Positions 25,391 to 38,600 of a DNA stretch of 64,000 nucleotides are shown here, one piece after another (the first letter of the stretch is position 1; each line of letters begins with the position of its first letter). Below the pieces are notes generated by a model that saw nothing but the letters and a program-made list of their open reading frames with translations, was not told the DNA's origin and did no database searches. Made by a program: the position numbers and the translations under genes. The DNA comes from Petrolisthes cinctipes (lineage: Eukaryota > Arthropoda > Malacostraca > Decapoda > Porcellanidae): NCBI GenBank assembly GCA_033782935.1, contig JAWQEG010000486.1:3162001-3226000 (forward strand), given 5' to 3'.

Positions 25391-28300
25391 TTTAGCATGT
25401 TTTTTGCCTATATTTTGAAAATATTCTAGCACTGAGTAGGCATGTACAGATTGCTTCTGGGACCCCAAAATATTGAATTTTCGGGTGTTTTGAGCCTGAA
25501 TTTGAGATATAAACGGGTACAGAAGATGCATGCACATATCGACTTTTGGGCACCTAAAATATCGATTTTGAGCATGTTTTCGGCCTGAATTTTGATAATA
25601 CTCTAACACGGAGTAGGCATGTATAGATCGCTTCTGGGACCCCAAAATATCGAATTTTCGAGTGTTTAGGGCCACAATTTGAGATATAAACGGGTACAGA
25701 AGATGCATGCACATATCGACTTTTGGGCACCTAAAAGATCGATTTTCAGTATGTTTTTGGCCCGTATTATGAAAATACTCTAACACGGAGTAGGCATGTA
25801 CAGATCGCTTCTGAGACCCCTAAATATCGAAGTTTCGGGTGATTTGGGACTGAATTAGAGATATCGAATTTTTGGCACTTAAAATATCGATTTTTAGCAT
25901 GTTTTTAGCCTATATTTTGAAAATATTCTAGCACTGAGTAGGCATGTACAGATCGCTTCTGGGACCCCTAAATATCGAATTTTCGGGTGTTTTGGGACTG
26001 AATTTGAGATATCGACTTTTTGGCACCTAAAATATCGATTTTTAGCATGTTTTTAGCCTATATTTTGATAATATTCTAGCACTGAGTAGGCATGTACAGA
26101 TTGGTTCTGGGACCCCAAAATATTGAATTATCGGGTGTTTTGAGCCTGAATTTAAGATATAAACGGGTACAGAAGATACATGCACATATTGAATTTGGGC
26201 AACTAAAATATCGATTTTCAGCATGTTTTGGCCCTGTATTTTGAAAATACTCTAACACGGAGTAGGCATGTACAGATCGCTTCTGGGACCTCTAAAATAT
26301 CGAATTTTCGGGTGTTTTGAGCCTGAATTTGAGATATAAACGGGTACTGAAGATGCATGCACATATCGACTTTTGAGCTCCTAAAACATCGATTTTGAGC
26401 ATGTTTTGGGCCTGTATTTTGAAAATACTCTAACACGGTGTAGGCATGTACAGATCGCTTCTGGGACCCCTAAATATCGAAGTTTCGGGTGTTTGGGAAT
26501 GAATTTGAGATATCGACTTTTGGGCACCTAAAATATCGATTTTTAGCATGTTTTGAGCCTATATTTTGAAAACATTCTAGCACTGAGTAGGCATGTATAG
26601 ATCGCTTCTGGGACACCAGAATATCGAATTTTCGGGTGTTTTGAGCCTGAATTTGAGATATAAACGAGTATAGAAGATGCATACACATATTGACTTTGGG
26701 CACCAAAAATATCGATTTTCAGCATGTTTTGGGCCTGAATTTTGAAAACACTCTAACACGGAGTAGGCATGTACAGATCGCTTCTGGGGCCCCTAAATAT
26801 CGAATTTTCGGGTGTTTGGGGACTGAATTTATGATATTAACTTTTTGGCACCTAAAATATCGATTTTTAGCATGTTTTTAGCCTATATTATGAAAATATT
26901 CTAGCACTGAGAAGGCATGTACAGATTGCTTCTGGGACCCCAAAATATTGAATTTTCGGGTGTTTTGAGCCTGAATTTGAGATATAAACGGGTACAGAAG
27001 ATGCATGCACATATCGACTTTTGGGCACCTAAAATATCAATTTTGAGCATGTTTTGAGCCTATATTTTGAAAACATTCTAGCACTGAGTAGGCATGTACA
27101 GATCGCTTCTGGGACCCCAAAATATCGAATTTTCGGGATTTTTGAGCCTGAATTTGCGATATAAACGAGTATAGAAGATGCATGCACATATCGACTTTTG
27201 GGCACCAAAAATATCGATTTTCAGCATGTTTTGGGCCTGTATTTTGAAAATACTCTAACAAGGAGTAGGCATGTACAGATTACTTCTGGGACCCCAAAAT
27301 ATCGAATTTTCGGGTGTTTAGGGCCAGAATTTGAGATATAAACGGGTACAGAAGATGCATGCACATATCGACTTCTGGGCACCTAAAAGATCGATTTTCA
27401 GTATGTTTTTGGCCTGTATTTTGAAAATACTCTAACACGGAGTAGGCATGTACAGATCGCTTCTGAGACCCCTAAATATCTAAGTTTCGGGTGTTTTGGG
27501 ACTGAATTTTAGATATCGACTTTTTGGCACCTAAAATATCGATTTTTAGCATGTTTTTAACCTATATTTTGAAAATATTCTAGCACTGAGTAGGCATGTA
27601 CAGATTGCTTCTATGACCCCAAAATATTGAATTTTCGGGTGTTTTGAGCCTGAATTTGAGATATAAACGGGTACAGAAGATACATGCACATATTGACTTT
27701 GGCCATCTAAAATATCGATTTTCAGCATGTTTTGGGCATGTATTTTGAAAATACTCTAACACGGAGTAGGCATGTACAGATCGCTACTGAGACCCCAAAA
27801 TATCGAATTTTCGAGTGTTTTGAGCCTGAATTTGAGATATAAACGGGTACTGAAGATGCATGCACATATCGACTTTTTGGCACCTAAAACATCGATTTTG
27901 AGCATGTTTTGGGCCGGTATTTTGAAAATACTCTAACACGGAGTAGGAATGTACAGATCGCTTCTGGGACCCCTAAATATCGAATTTTCGGGTGTTTTGG
28001 GCCTTAATTTGAGATATCGACTTTTTATCACCTAAAATATCGATTTTTAGTATGTTTTTGGCCTGTATTTTGAAAATACTCTAACACGGAGTAGGCATGT
28101 ACAGATCGCTTCTGGGACCCCTAAATATCGAATTTTCTTGTGTTTTGGGACTGAATTTGAGATATAAACGGGTACAGAAGATACATGCACTAATTGACTT
28201 TGGGCACCTAAAATATCGATTTTTAGCATGTTTTGAGCCTATATTTTGAAAATATTCTAGCACTGAGTAGGCATGTACAGATCGCTTCTGGGACCCCAAA

Positions 28301-30200
28301 ATATTGAATTTTCGGGTGTTTTGAGCATGAATTTGAGATATAAACGGGTACAGAAGATACATGCACTAATTGACTTTGGGCACCTAAAATATCGATTTTT
28401 AGCATGTTTTGAGCCTATATTTTGAAAATATTCTAGCACTGAGTAGGCATGTACAGATCGCTTCTGGGACCCCAAAATATCGAATTTTCGGGTGTTTTGA
28501 GCCTGAATCCGAGATATAAACGGGTACTGAAGATGCATGAACATATCGACTTTTGGAGACCTAAAATATCGATTTTGAGCATGTTTTGAGCCTATATTTT
28601 GAAAACATTCTAGCACTGAGTAGGCATGTACAGATCGCTTCTGGGACCCCAAAATATCGAATTTTCGGGTGTTTAGGGCCAGAATTTGAGATATAAACGG
28701 GTACAGAAGATGCATGCACATATCGACTTTTGGGCACCTAAAAGATCGATTTTCAGTATGTTTTTGGCCTGTATTTTGAAAATACTCTAACACGGAGTAG
28801 GCATGTACAGATCGCTTCTGGGACCCCTAAATATCGAAGTTTCGGGTGTTTGGGAATGAATTTGAGATATCGACTTTTGGGCACCTAAAATATCGATTTT
28901 TAGCATGTTTTGAACCTATATTTTGAAAACATTCTAGCACTGAGTAGGCATGTACAGATCGCTTCTGGGACCCCAAAATATCGATTTTTCGGGTGTTTTG
29001 AGCCTGAATTTGAGATATAAACGAGTATAGAAGATGCATACACATATTGACTTTGGGCACCAAAAATATCGATTTTCAGCATGTTTTGAGCCTGAATTTT
29101 GAAAACACTCTAACACGGAGTAGGCATGTACAGATCGCTTCTGGGGCCCCTAAATATCGAGTTTCGGGTGTTTGGGGACTGAATTTGAGATATCAACATT
29201 TTGGCACTTAAATATCGATTTTTAGCATGTTTTTAGCCTATATTTTGAAAATATTCTAGCACTGAGTAGGCATGTACAGATTGCTTCTGGGACCCCAAAA
29301 TATTGAATTTTCGGGTGTTTTGAGCCTGAATTTGAAATATAAACGGGTACAGAAGATGCATACACATATCGACTTTTGGGCACCTAAAATATCGATTTTC
29401 AGTATGTTTTTGGCCTGTATTTTGAAAATACTCTAACACGGAGTAGGCATGTACAGATCGCTTCTGATACCCCTAAATATCTAAGTTTCGGGTGTTTTGG
29501 GACTGAATTTTAGATATCGACTTTTTGGCACCTAAAATATCGATTTTTAGCATGTTTTTAACCTATATTTTGAAAATATTCTAGCACTGAGTAGGCATGT
29601 ACAGATTGCTTCTATGACCCCAAAATATTGAATTTTCGGGTGTTTTGAGCCTGAATTTGAGATATAAACGGGTACAGAAGATACATGCACATATTGACTT
29701 TGGCCATCTAAAATATCGATTTTCAGCATGTTTTGGGCATGTATTTTGAAAATACTCTAACACGGAGTAGGCATGTACAGATCGCTACTGGGACCCCAAA
29801 ATATCGAATTTTCGAGTGTTTTGAGCCTGAATTTGAGATATAAACGGGTACTGAAGATGCATGCACATATCGACTTTTTGGCACCTAAAACATCGATTTT
29901 GAGCATGTTTTGGGCCGGTATTTTGAAAATACTCTAACACGGAGTAGGCATGTACAGATCGCTTCTGGGACCCCTAAATATCGAATTTTCGGGTGTTTTG
30001 GGCCTTAATTTGAGATATCGACTTTTTATCACCTAAAATATCGATTTTTAGTATGTTTTTGGCCTGTATTTTGAAAATACTCTAACACGGAGTAGGCATG
30101 TACAGATCGCTTCTGGGACCCCTAAATATCGAATTTTCTTGTGTTTTGGGACTGAATTTGAGATATCGACTTTTTGGCACCTAAAAGATCGATTTTTAGC
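24850..30200 (+). repeat. Large satellite segment, left copy of a duplication about 11 kb apart
   Basis: Distinctive variants here recur in 35,640-41,460. The spacing is 10,787 bp at first (25,126 to 35,913 region), then 11,112 bp (26,042-27,728 region), then 11,261 bp (28,827-29,729 region). The steps of 325 and 149 bp correspond to one dimer (177+148) and about one short monomer gained or lost. Shared rare variants include CCGTATT, ATTGAATTTGGGCAACT, GGGCCGGTATTTTG and CTTGTGTTTTGGG. Confidence 0.85.
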
Positions 30201-30803
30201 ATGTTTTTAGCCTATATTTTGAAAATATTCTAGCACAGAGTAGGCATGTACAGATTGCTTCTGGGACCCCAAAATATTGAATTTTCGGGTGTTTTGAGCA
30301 TGAATTTGAGATATAAACGGGTACAGAAGATACATGCACTAATTGATTTTGGGCACCTAAAATATCGATTTTTAGCATGTTTTGAGCCTATATTTTGAAA
30401 ATATTCTAGCACTGAGTAGGCATGTACAGATCGCTTCTGGGACCCCAAAATATCGAATTTTCGGGTGTTTTGAGCCTGAATCCGAGATATAAACGGGTAC
30501 TGAAGATGCATGAACATATCGACTTTTGGAGACCTAAAATATCGATTTTGAGCATGTTTTGAGCCTATATTTTGAAAATATTCTACCACTGAGTAGGCAT
30601 GTAAAGATTGCTTCTAGGACCCCAAAATATTGAATTTTCGGGTGTTTTGAGCCTGAATTTGAGATATAAACGGGTACAGAAGATACATGCACATATTGAC
30701 TTTGGGCATCTAAAATATCGATTTTCAGCATGTTTTGGGCATGTATTTTGAAAATACTCTAACACGGAGTAGGCATGTACAGATCGCTACTGGGACCCCA
30801 AAT
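27650..30803 (+). repeat. 3.15-kb satellite block, copy 1 of a pair spaced 4,480 bp
   Basis: From about 27,650 to 30,803 nearly every position matches 32,130-35,283 at a constant offset of 4,480 bp. Matches include the CATGCACTAATTGAC variant (28,183 against 32,663) and the shortened monomer with TATCGAGTTTCGGG (29,156 against 33,636). The match ends where copy 1 reads CAAATTATCGAATTTTCGAG and copy 2 reads CAAAATATCGAATTTTCGGG. A small difference is TTTGAAATATAAA at about 29,332 against TTTGAGATATAAA at about 33,812. Confidence 0.9.
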
Positions 30804-32129
30804 TATCGAATTTTCGAGTGTTTTGAGCCTGAATTTGAGATATAAACGGGTACTGAAGATGCATGCACATATCGACTTTTTGGCACCTAAAACATCGATT
30901 TTGAGCATGTTTTGGGCCTGTATTTTGAAAATACTCTAACACGGAGTAGGCATGTACAGATCGCTTCTGGGACCCCTAAATATCGAATTTTCGGGTGTTT
31001 TGTGCCTTAATTTGAGATATCGACTCTTTATCACCTAAAATGTCGATTTTTAGTATGTTTTTGGCCTGTATTTTGAAAATACTCTAACACGGAGTAGGCA
31101 TGTACAGATCGCTTCTGGGACCTCTAAATATCGAATTTTCGGGTGTTTTGGGACTGAATTTGAGATATCGACTTTTTGGCACCTAAAAGATCGATTTTTA
31201 GCATGTTTTGAGCCTATATTTTGAAAATATTCTAGCACTGAGTAGGCATGTACAGATCGCTTCTGGGACCCCAAAATATCGAATTTTCGGGTGTTTTGAG
31301 CCTGATTTTGAGATATAAACGAGTAAAGAAGATGCATGCACATATCGACTTTTGGAGACCTAAAATATCGATTTTGAGCACGTTTTGAGCCTATATTTTG
31401 AAAACATTCTAGCACTGAGTAGGCATGTACAGATCGCTTCTGGGACCCCAAAATATCGAATTTTCGGGTGTTTAGGGCTAGAATTTGAGATATAAACGGG
31501 TACAGAAGATGCATGCACATATCGACTTTTGGGCACCTACAAGATCGATTTTCAGTATGTTTTTGGCCTGTATTTTGAAAATACTCTAACACGGAGTAAG
31601 CATGTACAGATCCCTTCTGGGACCCCTAAATATCGAATTTTCGGGTGTTTTGGGACTGAATTTGAGATATCGACCTTTTGGCACCTAAAATATCGATTTT
31701 TAGCATGTTTTTAACCTATATTTTGATAATATTCTAGCACTGAGTAGGCATGTACAGATTGCTTCTCGGACCCCAAAATATTGAATTTTCGGGTGTTTAG
31801 GGCCAGAATTTGAGATATAAACGGGTACAGAATATGCATGCACATATCGACTTTTGGGCACCTAAAAGATCGATTTTCAGTATGTTTTTGACCTGTATTT
31901 TGAAAATACTCTAACACGGAGTAGACATGTACAGATCGCTTCTGGGACCCCTAAATATCGAATTTTCGGGTGTTTTGGGACTGAATTAGAGATATCGACT
32001 TTTTCGCACCTAAAATATCGATTTTTAGCATGTTTTTAGCCTATATTTTGATAATATTCTAGCACTGAGTAGGCATGTACAGATCGCTTCTGGGACCCCA
32101 ATAAAACCGAAATTTCGGGTGTTTTGAGC

Positions 32130-35100
32130 CTGAATTTGAGATATAAACGGGTACAGAAGATACATGCACATAATGACTTTGGCCATCTAAAATATCGATT
32201 TTCAGCATGTTTTGGGCATGTATTTTGAAAATACTCTAACACGGAGTAGGCATGTACAGATCGCTACTGAGACCCCAAAATATCGAATTTTCGAGTGTTT
32301 TGAGCCTGAATTTGAGATATAAACGGGTACTGAAGATGCATGCACATATCGACTTTTTGGCACCTAAAACATCGATTTTGAGCATGTTTTGGGCCGGTAT
32401 TTTGAAAATACTCTAACACGGAGTAGGAATGTACAGATCGCTTCTGGGACCCCTAAATATCGAATTTTCGGGTGTTTTGGGCCTTAATTTGAGATATCGA
32501 CTTTTTATCACCTAAAATATCGATTTTTAGTATGTTTTTGGCCTGTATTTTGAAAATACTCTAACACGGAGTAGGCATGTACAGATCGCTTCTGGGACCC
32601 CTAAATATCGAATTTTCTTGTGTTTTGGGACTGAATTTGAGATATAAACGGGTACAGAAGATACATGCACTAATTGACTTTGGGCACCTAAAATATCGAT
32701 TTTTAGCATGTTTTGAGCCTATATTTTGAAAATATTCTAGCACTGAGTAGGCATGTACAGATCGCTTCTGGGACCCCAAAATATTGAATTTTCGGGTGTT
32801 TTGAGCATGAATTTGAGATATAAACGGGTACAGAAGATACATGCACTAATTGACTTTGGGCACCTAAAATATCGATTTTTAGCATGTTTTGAGCCTATAT
32901 TTTGAAAATATTCTAGCACTGAGTAGGCATGTACAGATCGCTTCTGGGACCCCAAAATATCGAATTTTCGGGTGTTTTGAGCCTGAATCCGAGATATAAA
33001 CGGGTACTGAAGATGCATGAACATATCGACTTTTGGAGACCTAAAATATCGATTTTGAGCATGTTTTGAGCCTATATTTTGAAAACATTCTAGCACTGAG
33101 TAGGCATGTACAGATCGCTTCTGGGACCCCAAAATATCGAATTTTCGGGTGTTTAGGGCCAGAATTTGAGATATAAACGGGTACAGAAGATGCATGCACA
33201 TATCGACTTTTGGGCACCTAAAAGATCGATTTTCAGTATGTTTTTGGCCTGTATTTTGAAAATACTCTAACACGGAGTAGGCATGTACAGATCGCTTCTG
33301 GGACCCCTAAATATCGAAGTTTCGGGTGTTTGGGAATGAATTTGAGATATCGACTTTTGGGCACCTAAAATATCGATTTTTAGCATGTTTTGAACCTATA
33401 TTTTGAAAACATTCTAGCACTGAGTAGGCATGTACAGATCGCTTCTGGGACCCCAAAATATCGATTTTTCGGGTGTTTTGAGCCTGAATTTGAGATATAA
33501 ACGAGTATAGAAGATGCATACACATATTGACTTTGGGCACCAAAAATATCGATTTTCAGCATGTTTTGAGCCTGAATTTTGAAAACACTCTAACACGGAG
33601 TAGGCATGTACAGATCGCTTCTGGGGCCCCTAAATATCGAGTTTCGGGTGTTTGGGGACTGAATTTGAGATATCAACATTTTGGCACTTAAATATCGATT
33701 TTTAGCATGTTTTTAGCCTATATTTTGAAAATATTCTAGCACTGAGTAGGCATGTACAGATTGCTTCTGGGACCCCAAAATATTGAATTTTCGGGTGTTT
33801 TGAGCCTGAATTTGAGATATAAACGGGTACAGAAGATGCATACACATATCGACTTTTGGGCACCTAAAATATCGATTTTCAGTATGTTTTTGGCCTGTAT
33901 TTTGAAAATACTCTAACACGGAGTAGGCATGTACAGATCGCTTCTGATACCCCTAAATATCTAAGTTTCGGGTGTTTTGGGACTGAATTTTAGATATCGA
34001 CTTTTTGGCACCTAAAATATCGATTTTTAGCATGTTTTTAACCTATATTTTGAAAATATTCTAGCACTGAGTAGGCATGTACAGATTGCTTCTATGACCC
34101 CAAAATATTGAATTTTCGGGTGTTTTGAGCCTGAATTTGAGATATAAACGGGTACAGAAGATACATGCACATATTGACTTTGGCCATCTAAAATATCGAT
34201 TTTCAGCATGTTTTGGGCATGTATTTTGAAAATACTCTAACACGGAGTAGGCATGTACAGATCGCTACTGGGACCCCAAAATATCGAATTTTCGAGTGTT
34301 TTGAGCCTGAATTTGAGATATAAACGGGTACTGAAGATGCATGCACATATCGACTTTTTGGCACCTAAAACATCGATTTTGAGCATGTTTTGGGCCGGTA
34401 TTTTGAAAATACTCTAACACGGAGTAGGCATGTACAGATCGCTTCTGGGACCCCTAAATATCGAATTTTCGGGTGTTTTGGGCCTTAATTTGAGATATCG
34501 ACTTTTTATCACCTAAAATATCGATTTTTAGTATGTTTTTGGCCTGTATTTTGAAAATACTCTAACACGGAGTAGGCATGTACAGATCGCTTCTGGGACC
34601 CCTAAATATCGAATTTTCTTGTGTTTTGGGACTGAATTTGAGATATCGACTTTTTGGCACCTAAAAGATCGATTTTTAGCATGTTTTTAGCCTATATTTT
34701 GAAAATATTCTAGCACAGAGTAGGCATGTACAGATTGCTTCTGGGACCCCAAAATATTGAATTTTCGGGTGTTTTGAGCATGAATTTGAGATATAAACGG
34801 GTACAGAAGATACATGCACTAATTGATTTTGGGCACCTAAAATATCGATTTTTAGCATGTTTTGAGCCTATATTTTGAAAATATTCTAGCACTGAGTAGG
34901 CATGTACAGATCGCTTCTGGGACCCCAAAATATCGAATTTTCGGGTGTTTTGAGCCTGAATCCGAGATATAAACGGGTACTGAAGATGCATGAACATATC
35001 GACTTTTGGAGACCTAAAATATCGATTTTGAGCATGTTTTGAGCCTATATTTTGAAAATATTCTACCACTGAGTAGGCATGTAAAGATTGCTTCTAGGAC

Positions 35101-35283
35101 CCCAAAATATTGAATTTTCGGGTGTTTTGAGCCTGAATTTGAGATATAAACGGGTACAGAAGATACATGCACATATTGACTTTGGGCATCTAAAATATCG
35201 ATTTTCAGCATGTTTTGGGCATGTATTTTGAAAATACTCTAACACGGAGTAGGCATGTACAGATCGCTACTGGGACCCCAAAA
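32130..35283 (+). repeat. 3.15-kb satellite block, copy 2 of a pair spaced 4,480 bp
   Basis: This is the right-hand partner of the block at 27,650. Sequence between the copies (30,804-32,129) resembles the 22.4-24.5-kb region: the GTAAGCATGTACAGATCCC variant at about 31,597 matches 23,134 at an offset of 8,463. The array therefore mixes blocks from several earlier domains. Confidence 0.9.
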
Positions 35284-35639
35284 TATCGAATTTTCGGGTG
35301 TTTAGGGCTAGAATTTGAGATATAAACGGGTACAGAAGATGCATGCACATATCGACTTTGGGCACCAAAAATATCGATTTTCAGCATGTTTTGGGCCTGA
35401 ATTTTGAAAATACTCTAACACGGAGTAGGAATGCATAGATCGCTTCTGGGGCCCCAAAATATCGAATTTTCGGGTGTTTTGTGCCTTAATTTGAGATATC
35501 GACTCTTTATCACCTAAAATGTCGATTTTTAGTATGTTTTTGGCCTGTATTTTGAAAATACTCTAACACGGAGTAGGCATGTACAGATCGCTTCTGGGAC
35601 CTCTAAATATCGAATTTTCGGGTGTTTTGGGACTGAATT

Positions 35640-38600
35640 TGAGATATAAACGGGTACAGAATATGCATGCACATATCGACTTTTGGGCACCTAAAAGATC
35701 GATTTTCAGTATGTTTTTGACCTGTATTTTGAAAATACTCTAACACGGAGTAGACATGTACAGATCGCTTCTGGGACCCCTAAATATCGAATTTTCGGGT
35801 GTTTTGGGACTGAATTAGAGATATCGACTTTTTCGCACCTAAAATATCGATTTTTAGCATGTTTTTAGCCTATATTTTGATAATATTCTAGCACTGAGTA
35901 GGCATGTACAGATCACTTCTGGGACCCCAAAAAAACCGAAATTTCGGGTGTTTTGAGCCAGAAAATGAGATATAAACAGGTAGAGAAGATACATGCACAT
36001 ATTGACTTTGGGCACCAAAAATATCGATTTTCAGCATGTTTTGGGCCTGAATTTTGAAAATACTCTAACACGGAGTAGGAATGCATAGATCGCTTCTGGG
36101 GCCCCAAAATATCGAATTTTCGGGTGTTTGGGGACTGAATTTGAGATATCATCTTTTTGGCACCTAAAATATCGATTTTTAGCATGTTTTTTGCCTATAT
36201 TTTGAAAATATTCTAGCACTGAGTAGGCATGTACAGATTGCTTCTGGGACCCCAAAATATTGAATTTTCGGGTGTTTTGAGCCTGAATTTGAGATATAAA
36301 CGGGTACAGAAGATGCATGCACATATCGACTTTTGGGCACCTAAAATATCGATTTTGAGCATGTTTTCGGCCTGAATTTTGATAATACTCTAACACGGAG
36401 TAGGCATGTATAGATCGCTTCTGGGACCCCAAAATATCGAATTTTCGAGTGTTTAGGGCCACAATTTGAGATATAAACGGGTACAGAAGATGCATGCACA
36501 TATCGACTTTTGGGCACCTAAAAGATCGATTTTCAGTATGTTTTTGGCCCGTATTTTGAAAATACTCTAACACGGAGTAGGCATGTACAGATCGCTTCTG
36601 AGACCCCTAAATATCGAAGTTTCGGGTGATTTGGGACTGAATTAGAGATATCGAATTTTTGGCACTTAAAATATCGATTTTTAGCATGTTTTTAGCCTAT
36701 ATTTTGAAAATATTCTAGCACTGAGTAGGCATGTACAGATCGCTTCTGGGACCCCTAAATATCGAATTTTCGGGTGTTTTGGGCCTTTATTCGAGATATC
36801 GACTTTTTGGCACCTAAAAAAACGATTTTTAGCATGTTTTTAGCCTATATTTTGAAAATATTCTAGCACTGAGTAGGCATGTACAGATTGCTTCTGGGAC
36901 CCCAAAATATTGAATTTTCGGGTGTTTAGGGCCAAAATTTGAGATATAAACGGGTACAGAATATGCATGCACATATCGACTTTTGGGCACCTAAAATATC
37001 GATTTTCAGTATGTTTTTGGCCTGTATTTTGAAAATACTCTAACACGGAGTAGGCATGTACAGATCGCTTCTGGGACCCCTAAATATCGAATTTTCGGGT
37101 GTTTTGGGACTGAATTTGAGATATCGACTTTTTGGCACCTAAAATATCGATTTTTAGCATGTTTTTAGCCTATATTTTGATAATATTCTAGCACTGAGTA
37201 GGCATGTACAGATTGCTTCTGGGACCCCAAAATATTGAATTATCGGGTGTTTTGAGCCTGAATTTAAGATATAAACGGGTACAGAAGATACATGCACAAA
37301 TTGAATTTGGGCAACTAAAATATCGATTTTCAGCATGTTTTGGCACTGTATTTTGAAAATACTCTAACACGGAGTAGGCATGTACAGATCGCTTCTGGGA
37401 CCTCTAAAATATCGAATTTTCGGGTGTTTTGAGCCTGAATTTGAGATATAAACGGGTACTGAAGATGCATGCACATATCGACTTTTGAGCTCCTAAAACA
37501 TCGATTTTGAGCATGTTTTGGGCCTGTATTTTGAAAATACTCTAACACGGTGTAGGCATGTACAGATAACTTCTGGGACCCCTAAATATCGAAGTTTCGG
37601 GTGTTTGGGAATGAATTTGAGATATCGACTTTTGGGCACCTAAAATATCGATTTTTAGCATGTTTTGAGCCTATATTTTGAAAACATTCTAGCACTGAGT
37701 AGGCATGTATAGATCGCTTCTGGGACACCAAAATATCGAATTTTCGGGTGTTTTGAGCCTGAATTTGAGATATAAACGAGTATAGAAGATGCATACACAT
37801 ATTGACTTTGGGCACCAAAAATATCGATTTTCAGCATGTTTTGGGCCTGAATTTTGAAAACACTCTAACACGGAGTAGGCATGTACAGATCGCTTCTGGG
37901 GCCCCTAAATATCGAATTTTCGGGTGTTTGGGGACTGAATTTATGATATTAACTTTTTGGCACCTAAAATATCGATTTTTAGCATGTTTTTAGCCTATAT
38001 TATAAAAATATTCTAGCACTGAGAAGGCATGTACAGATTGCTTCTGGGACCCCAAAAAATTGAATTTTCGGGTGTTTTGAGCCTGAATTTGAGATATAAA
38101 CGGGTACAGAAGATGCATGCACATATCGACTTTTGGGCACCTAAAATATCAATTTTGAGCATGTTTTGAGCCTATATTTTGAAAACATTCTAGCACTGAG
38201 TAGGCATGTACAGATCGCTTCTGGGACCCCAAAATATCGAATTTTCGGGATTTTTGAGCCTGAATTTGCGATATAAACGAGTATAGAAGATGCATGCACA
38301 TATCGACTTTTGGGCACCAAAAATATCGATTTTCAGCATGTTTTGGGCCTGTATTTTGAAAATACTCTAACAAGGAGTAGGCATGTACAGATTACTTCTG
38401 GGACCCCAAAATATCGAATTTTCGGGTGTTTAGGGCCAGAATTTGAGATATAAACGGGTACAGAAGATGCATGCACATATCGACTTCTGGGCACCTAAAA
38501 GATCGATTTTCAGTATGTTTTTGGCCTGTATTTTGAAAATACTCTAAAACGGAGTAGGCATGTACAGATCGCTTCTGAGACCCCTAAATATCTAAGTTTC

